Of a stretch of 64,000 bases of DNA, positions 57,949 to 64,000 are shown piece by piece. Under the pieces are notes generated by a model. The model saw only the letters and a program-made list of their open reading frames with translations, was not told the origin of the DNA and did not search any database. The DNA is taken from assembly GCA_024752435.1 (NCBI GenBank), contig CP103029.1, forward strand, positions 1,178,001-1,242,000. Reading direction: 5' to 3'. Source of the DNA: Allantophomopsis cytisporea (lineage: Eukaryota; Ascomycota; Leotiomycetes; Phacidiales; Phacidiaceae). The translations under genes and the position numbers were made by a program. The number at the start of each line of letters is the position of its first letter. Within the stretch, counting starts at the first letter, position 1.

Positions 57949-58824
57949 CTAAACAAATTGGCCCAAGAAACCCAACCCAAAGCCAACCCCAACAGCACCC
58001 ACAACACCCGTCTGCCTCGCAGCCCCATTACCAACCACAAAAGTCCCCACGGCCGACGTCGTAGTCGTAGTCTCACTCGCCGTGCCAAACTGCGCACAAT
58101 TCGACGTCTGCAAGCCCCAACAGCCCTCAGAGCTCAAGCTAGAGCAGATGGAAACGGCCGAGCTAGCCGGCAGAGAGTACGTCCCAGTAGCAGCAGCGAC
58201 TGTGATGCCGCCATTGGGACTATCCACAGTGACGGCAAAGGAGCCGCCCTGCAAATCGGCCGTGCAGATGGCGTAGTTGGTGCTGCAAATGCTGTATGCG
58301 GATGTGCAGGCCGCGGCGTTGACATATGTGGTGGGGATATACGGGAAGGGGAAGTAGATGTTGTAGACGAAGGACGCAGTGCCAGTGGTGGTGCTCAGAG
58401 CTGAGCCCGTTGTTGATGTCGTCGTGGTAGCAGTGAGGAATGGATTTGTGGTTGTGGTTGTGGTGGAGCCGCCCAGGACTATCCCTGTGGTCGTCGCTGT
58501 GGTTGAGGCGTGTGTCAATGTTCCCGTGCACTTTGCGCCTGTCGGGCAACAGGCTATGTTATGGGCGTTGTCCGTGGTACATATTGAGCCCGAGGTGCAG
58601 CAGGCGTCTTTGTCAGCTGCTGCGAAGGTGGAACAGGAGCCATAGTTTGTAGGACAGTTGTCGGCGCGCTTTTTTAGGAAGAGTTCGAGGATATTGTTAA
58701 TTGTGTTGTTGCTTGTGATGGATTCGGTGGTGTCGAGTGGGGTAAGAAAGGGCGCGAAGCTAGAGCTTATTGTGCTGGGTATCAGGAACGCAATTGCATA
58801 GAGTATGGGCCTCATTGTTCGCAT
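57949..58824 (-). CDS. Secreted Cys-rich protein, probably GPI-anchored
   Basis: 291 residues, single exon. Signal peptide at the N-terminus (PILYAIAFLIPSTISS). A KKR site (about residue 50, LFLKKRADN) fits processing by a Kex2-type protease. A compact Cys block follows: NCPTNYGSCSTFAAADKDACC, TSGSICTTDNAHNIACC and PTGAKC. Then Thr-rich linker, a second domain with six Cys (AAACTSAYSICSTNYAIC, SICSSLSSEGCWGLQTSNC) and a hydrophobic C-terminus (VVGAVGVGFGLGFLGQFV) preceded by small residues, which fits GPI-anchor addition. It is probably a cell-surface protein. No enzymatic motif. Two start ATGs exist (58824 and 58815); both keep the signal peptide. Confidence 0.82.
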   Translation of the reverse strand: MRTMRPILYAIAFLIPSTISSSFAPFLTPLDTTESITSNNTINNILELFLKKRADNCPTNYGSCSTFAAADKDACCTSGSICTTDNAHNIACCPTGAKCTGTLTHASTTATTTGIVLGGSTTTTTTNPFLTATTTTSTTGSALSTTTGTASFVYNIYFPFPYIPTTYVNAAACTSAYSICSTNYAICTADLQGGSFAVTVDSPNGGITVAAATGTYSLPASSAVSICSSLSSEGCWGLQTSNCAQFGTASETTTTTSAVGTFVVGNGAARQTGVVGAVGVGFGLGFLGQFV

Positions 58825-59658
58825 TGTTGAAGAAATAAGTTTCTGAGGGACGAGAAAGTTTTTGAAGAACGGGAGAGAAGATGAACTGACGTAAACCAGT
58901 TATACGAAAGAGAGTCGGACCTTGAATTCTTGTATGCAGGTTCATGTCGTCGTCTCATTGTGTTACTGAGTTATCATCAAGGATTGGCATAGCAACCGAG
59001 ATCGAGGCCCAAGACCAACCAGGGTCATTCTTGATCTGACCTTGTTTACTAACAGCTTCATGTGATCCACAAATGCTATGATGAATACAGATGATAATGT
59101 AAACTTGAAATACGTAGTTGTTGATAAGAAGAGGAGTATTCCAATTACTTTTGGTTACTGGCATCTCTCGCAACATTCATGAGTAGCTTAAGAATCTGAG
59201 AGCTTTGGGTTATCTGGGACTAAGACATCCCATCTTCTGGAGTATGGATGAGTGAAGAGTTCCCAAGCAGTACATGCTCAATATTCCAAATAATCAAGTC
59301 ATTCAAACCGCGTTGAAGCGTTGAACTTTTAAGAGCTGGTAGATTATCTCAGCCCAATTGCACAGTCATGTTATTCAAACCCTCATTGGTGGCTCGGATC
59401 TCTCCTATCATGAAAACAATCCCCATCATTAACTACTTCACAAGCCAAACATAAAAATTACAATGTTAAATACAAACTTTTGATTCATTCAACGATTATG
59501 CCTATCTAATGTTCGGTTTCGTGAATTTAAGCTATGGACACAAATTAACCATGAACAGAGTAATGCTCATGGTACCTCCCCCATTCCGAACACTAATTCC
59601 CTACCAATAAATGCAATTAAAGAGCATCCTCCATGCTACGATGTTCGTAGTGTATAAT
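58825..59658. other. Intergenic region between the two cell-surface genes
   Basis: 834 bp, promoter of the Cys-rich protein and 3' flank of the GH17 gene. Nothing recognised. Confidence 0.5.
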
Positions 59659-61436
59659 TTAGAAAGCAGCAAGGACTGCGAAGAGAGAGCCGATGATGCC
59701 TCCGACAATAGAGACAGAGTTGGCAACAGCAAGACCAGTAAAGGTAGATGGAGAGGCTGCAGTAGTAGTGGATGCACCATTTCCAGAGTCGGATCCCGAA
59801 CCTGATCCCGATCCGGAACCAGAGCCAGAGCCAGAACCAGAACCAGAGCCTGAGCTGCCTGAGCCAGTGCTAACAGCAGTACCAGGGGCAGTACCGGCAG
59901 CAGAACCAGCAGTAGTCTCGCTTCCAACTCCAGTGGAGTTGGTGTAGATTGGGACAAGGGTAGCACCAGACCCACTGAGGCTGGATACTACTGTTGCAAC
60001 ACCAGTACCGGTGGCAGAGCTTGAAGCTACTGCGGAGGTTGGAATACCGTTACCAGCTCCTACAGCTGGGACAAGACCGCCAGTTGGAGTGGCTGCAGCT
60101 GCCAAAGACGAGGCTCCTGCAACATCAACGCTGCCAGATGAGACAGCAGATGAGATAACAGAGCTTGCAGCTGAGGTGACGGAGGAGTCTGCCGAAGCAG
60201 AGCTTACAGCTGAGGCGGCAGAGGAAGCAGCCGAAGCAGAGCTTGCAGCTGAGGTCGCAGAAGAAACGGCAGAGGAGCTGCTAGATGAAGTGGTCGAGTT
60301 GCAGGTCAAATCGTAAAGTGGTGTAGTGCTCAAAGTAGTACCGACAATTCCAAAGCTTGGGCTTGGAGTCGTTGGGTATGCATCTTGAAGAGTGAACCAA
60401 TATGTGTTGGTGCTACCAAGAACCTTGCAAGCAACTTGGTCCCAGTAAGTCTGCGCATTTGCTGTAGATGGTACCGCAAGGTTCTCAGTTGGTCCAGAAA
60501 CAGGCCATCCGGTCTCAGTAATCCAAACGTTCTTGCCTTGAGCAACAGCAACGGTAGCGTCGTAGGCTGCAAAGAAAAGAGAGGATCCGTCGTCGATTGA
60601 GTTGGCCATGGTGTTTTGAAAGTATGGATAGGCATCGGTACCGAGAGCATCAACAGCACTGACAACAGCTTGGCTACTGTTTGGAAGTTAGCAAATATTG
60701 AAATATCATCTTCAAAAGTTGTAATATCACGGATTTTTTTCATTTTTAAATGTTACTTAATGAACTTGCAGAACTTACTCAGACTCAACCCAAGCCGTCC
60801 ATGTGTCAACATGAAGGATAGGAACAGCGCTCAAACTAGTGCCTTTGATGGCATTTCGAACTTGAGTGATATAGCTCACAATAGTAGCTGCATCAGCACC
60901 GACACCGGCATTGGAAGCAATACCAGTTGGTGAATTACGGTAAAGGTCCTCACTTCCTACAGAGAGACCAACAACGAGGCTTGTGAAGGCAGTTCCATAT
61001 GTTGAGATAGCAGACTTGAGAGCTGCAATTTCATTGTCGATGGTCGTCTGTCCTCCAGACGCCCACATGCCAAGCAAGAGGGATGTGTCTTCAGCGATAG
61101 CAGCTGGGATAGCGGCAGTAGGATCACTTGTAGTTCCACCTTGCTATTGATTGTCAGAGATTGGTATGGTAGAGAGAGTGTGATATCATCTCTTGACAAC
61201 ACAGATGAACGGATATTGCGTGATGAATATGGCTAACTCACGACTGTAGTATAAAGTCTTGCACTGGTGAATCCAGAGGTACCAACAAGAGCCTTGGCAG
61301 CTGCAAACTCGGCTTGGAAAGCAGCTTGGTTCTTTACAGATCCATCGGTCTGAGTAGATCCATAGTTGAAACCCTGGTTAACAGCGGAAACGGTCGAAAT
61401 TACAGCCGCAAGAGCGACAACAATGGAAGAACGCAT
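59659..61436 (-). CDS. GH17 beta-1,3-glucanase, GPI-anchored (Bgl2/EglC type)
   Basis: A wall enzyme that cleaves or transfers beta-1,3-glucan. 525 residues in exons 61436-61242, 61143-60779 and 60676-59659. Signal peptide MRSSIVVALAAVISTVSA, then VNQGFNYGSTQTDG. The proton donor is Glu130 in VGSEDLYR and the nucleophile Glu241 in WITETGWP. Other family marks are FTSARLYTT, DAYPYFQNT, WDQVACKVLGSTNTYWFTLQDA in pieces. After about residue 310 follows a long Ser/Ala/Val-rich stalk, an SG dipeptide repeat (GSGSGSGS..., coded at about 59790-59875) and a hydrophobic end (VSIVGGIIGSLFAVLAAF) for GPI attachment. Length and layout match EglC-type enzymes. All splice junctions are in frame. Confidence 0.95.
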
Positions 61437-61629
61437 GATGATTAAGATGCGTAAACGACTGTGGTGAAGAGAAGAAGTAGTAGTAGAAGTAGTAGAAGAA
61501 AACGAGAGTTGATAGAAACCAAAGAAAAGTCTAGAAAGACGGTGATGGAGTTTTTCTTTATTCGAGTGATGATGTCAAAAGAGGAAACAGAAAAGACAAC
61601 AGCGAAAAGCACCCGGTTACCTATATGTA

Positions 61630-61663
61630 GGTACGGTATCGGTATAGGTATAGGTATAGGTAG
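61630..61663. repeat. GGTATA hexanucleotide repeat
   Basis: About five imperfect units of the type GGTATA, upstream of the GH17 gene. Non-coding. Confidence 0.85.
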
Positions 61664-62782
61664 TTTACCCTTGAGTGATTACCTGTACTCTTCTTGCTTT
61701 TTTTCTTCTTTGGTTGCTAAAAATACTAGGCAAGTGCGAGGTGCCGTGTGGTGTGAGTGCAAGTGTGTGTGTGATGGTACCAGTCTCTGCGAGAACACTT
61801 TACTGTGTATGGATGAATGTGATGTGATGGGTGGTAGCGTGCGGAGCGTACGAGCGTGTGCCTGGCTACCAATACGAAGAAAGGACTGGATATGGAAGGC
61901 CTTGGATGACTTGCTGACCATAACGCGGCTGCATTTGTATGTATGCCTGGTACGCCTGTACCTGCATTTCCGGGCACAATAGGAGAATTTCTCTTACCTG
62001 GGATATTCTTTCATCGGTCATCAGCCTCTATGATCTCGTATGTTGCCACAACCACGACATCCCTTCAAGCTTTCCATCCAACTTCTCGTCACATGAGTAG
62101 GACATGGGGTATTCTCCGGTCCGAATACTCTGGATACTTGCACGACCTACATGATCCTGGATACAAAAGACGTTGATGAGCGATCGATCTCAATGTGCAC
62201 TGTACACAGTAAGGATAAACATATGGGGAACCCCAGAGCCCGTGCAGAATTCTCCATATTGCAGCTTCGCCGATCTTGGAATTAGGGCGTGCGTTCCGGC
62301 AAGGCTCCACCAGAAATACACCAAAATCAACCATTGCCAAACCAGTGGCACAAACGCATCCAACGGTGAAAAGCTTTCAATCGGCACTCGGCGATGAAAA
62401 GAAACGGTATTCACGTGATATACTTCTCTCAGCTTGCTGCAAACGGGTGCATTTTGTGCCCTTTTTTCCCCCTCCTCCTCTCCTAGGGTAAAAGTTGGTG
62501 GGATGCGCCATCAGAGCGCCGGTTGATGCAAACCTTGACAGGCGTGATGGAACATCCCTCCACAGAGGGAGGATCAAGGTGAAGAGCGAAAGATAAAGAA
62601 CGCCTTTTCTTGTCAAGGGTTTTCAGCATTCACCATCTGGTGATCTTTGGGGTTGAAAAGTGACACCTGGGGAAAGAGGGGAACATGCTGGGATTACCTA
62701 TGCACAATACCCCTTTAGGCGCGCACTTTCTGGTCTCCTGCTTTTCCTGCTTACCTTAGATACGGCGATATGTACCACAGCA

Positions 62783-62806
62783 TTTCGAACTTTCGAACTT
62801 TCGAAC
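62783..62806. repeat. Three tandem TTTCGAAC units
   Basis: Three perfect 8-mers in a row. Each contains the palindrome TTCGAA. Function unknown. Confidence 0.9.
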
Positions 62807-64000
62807 TTTCCATGCGAAGCTCTCAATGAACCAATAATAGCCTTTTCTGCATCGCAGAATGTATCTCCAAGGCACTTGTGAGCAAAAGAGGGGTTCGGAC
62901 ATTTATACACATCTCACTCTGTTTGCCAGCTCATGCTTACGACATAAAAGCAAATGCAATCCTTCGTGGATTTGCATGAGCTCTTCACCCCCAGATTCTA
63001 ATGTTTTACCTACCATAAATGAAAAGCTTCGCCATTTGGTGACCTAGGTATGCATGGGTACATTTCAGAGAAGTCCATGAGCACACAAATTGATTTGAAC
63101 GCTTAGATAAATTTGAAGGGAATTTCTATCCCATTTGCTTGTTACCGGTGAAGTGCTGCCCAATGCTCCCGGTGCCTGAGGATTTATCCATCCGGCTTCG
63201 TCAACATGCATGTCTATAGTGAGTATTCAAGAACTCTCCTTTCATAACAAGAGATCGCGTCATTGTATGTTGCCACTATCTACTGAGTCCATGATTATCT
63301 CTGGTTATCTGACAACCAGAGATTCAGTAATGTATCGTTCAATTACATTCTGTATGTGGTTGTGTCCATGCTTTCGTCATCAACAGAAGAATACCCAGAG
63401 GACAAGATCTAGGTTTTTCCTTGGAACGACTTTGATAAGTGTCACTGATCGCTACGTACCTTAATATGAAAAGGCTGAGTTCCCCAGAGCCATGAGTTCA
63501 TGCATAACAGCTGACTTATATCCTGGTATTCACTCATTCATCATTTCATCTCTTACGCAGTACATCTAAGAGTCCCCAAAGCACATGCGACCTCGGTTGG
63601 GAAGATAACCAGATGGCAATACCATGATGTTGGATGCAGATAATGAGGCCGTATCGGAGTTGGGTTTCTCAAAACACCCGATTTTGTTGAGGGGGAGGAG
63701 GCGCGCCAACATTGACCCGCGATGCACGTACCTCTTTAACGAGTGGAGCAGACAAAGAAATGTTTGTGTATTGCCTTGATTCCATGATTCAGCTGAGATG
63801 CAAGACAAAGAGAGGAAAAGGTTGATAAAAGCCCTCAAAGCTTTGTTCAAAAGCTGTCATGAGAATAAGAGGCGGAAAGGAACAACGATATGGAATACAC
63901 CAAGAAAGTTGGAACGCCTCTCATACGACCTACGTAAAGGAGCCAGGGTTGTTTAGGGAAATCCTCAGCCTTCCTGCAAGGCTACCAACATTTTCTCAGT

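Larger units (their letters stand above)
61437..64000. other. Right edge, 2.6 kb without a gene
   Basis: The first 70 bp are GAA/GTA-rich, that is, CT-rich on the GH17 coding strand (its 5' leader). Farther right there are two small repeats (listed) and only short frames. A putative secreted frame (63566-63850, minus) has no ATG and is rejected. Confidence 0.5.

Noticed and set aside
63566..63850. Minus-strand frame resembling a small secreted protein
   Set aside because: No ATG start (TTG), and the remainder shows no paired cysteines or motif.

Overview
This is a piece of nuclear genome from a filamentous ascomycete (Pezizomycotina). Most genes are broken by short introns of about 46-183 nt with GT...AG ends and CTAAC-like branch points. 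The encoded proteins are fungal: a Zn2Cys6 regulator, a GPI-anchored GH17 glucanase, a CAP/PR-1 secreted protein, a GLFG nucleoporin and an MCT-type MFS permease. A position in the Leotiomycetes is only an impression; the sequence does not prove it. No rRNA, tRNA, intact transposon or CRISPR array was found.

Layout, left to right. 1.2-2.7 kb: TIM54 (+). 3.1-5.9 kb: Zn2Cys6 transcription factor (-). 9.1-10.2 kb: metaxin/Sam35-like outer-membrane import protein (-), apparently carrying a 2-nt frameshift at a splice acceptor. 11.7-14.1 kb: SPATA20-type thioredoxin-fold protein (-). 15.6-16.8 kb: secreted CAP/PR-1 protein (-). 16.8-26.5 kb: a 9.7-kb stretch with no convincing gene. 26.5-27.3 kb: NDUFA8-type complex I subunit (-), divergent from NUP57 (+, 27.8-29.1). 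29.5-29.7 kb: TOM5 (-), a 49-residue protein in three exons, divergent from IWS1 (+, 30.1-31.5). 32.1-34.4 kb: copper amine oxidase ending in SKL (-). 37.2-40.6 kb: importin-7/8-type karyopherin (+). 41.5-42.3 kb: GNAT acetyltransferase (+). 42.7-43.5 kb: CCCH zinc-finger protein (-). 43.8-44.6 kb: four-helix membrane protein (-). 45.1-46.9 kb: NAR1 (+), tail to tail with a SUZ-domain protein (-, 46.9-47.7). 47.9-48.4 kb: small uncharacterised protein (+). 49.1-50.6 kb: MFS monocarboxylate-type permease (-). 52.5-55.0 kb: three-LIM protein (+). 55.5-56.1 kb: F-box protein (-). 57.9-58.8 kb: Cys-rich putative GPI protein (-). 59.7-61.4 kb: GPI-type GH17 beta-1,3-glucanase (-). 61.4-64.0 kb: no gene seen.

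The genes do not form a metabolic cluster. Two themes recur: mitochondrial biogenesis (TIM54, Sam35-like, TOM5, NDUFA8) and the cell surface (CAP protein, Cys-rich GPI protein, GH17 glucanase). Several genes begin with very small first exons (7-45 nt), so an ORF-only reading would miss their true starts and would miss TOM5 entirely.
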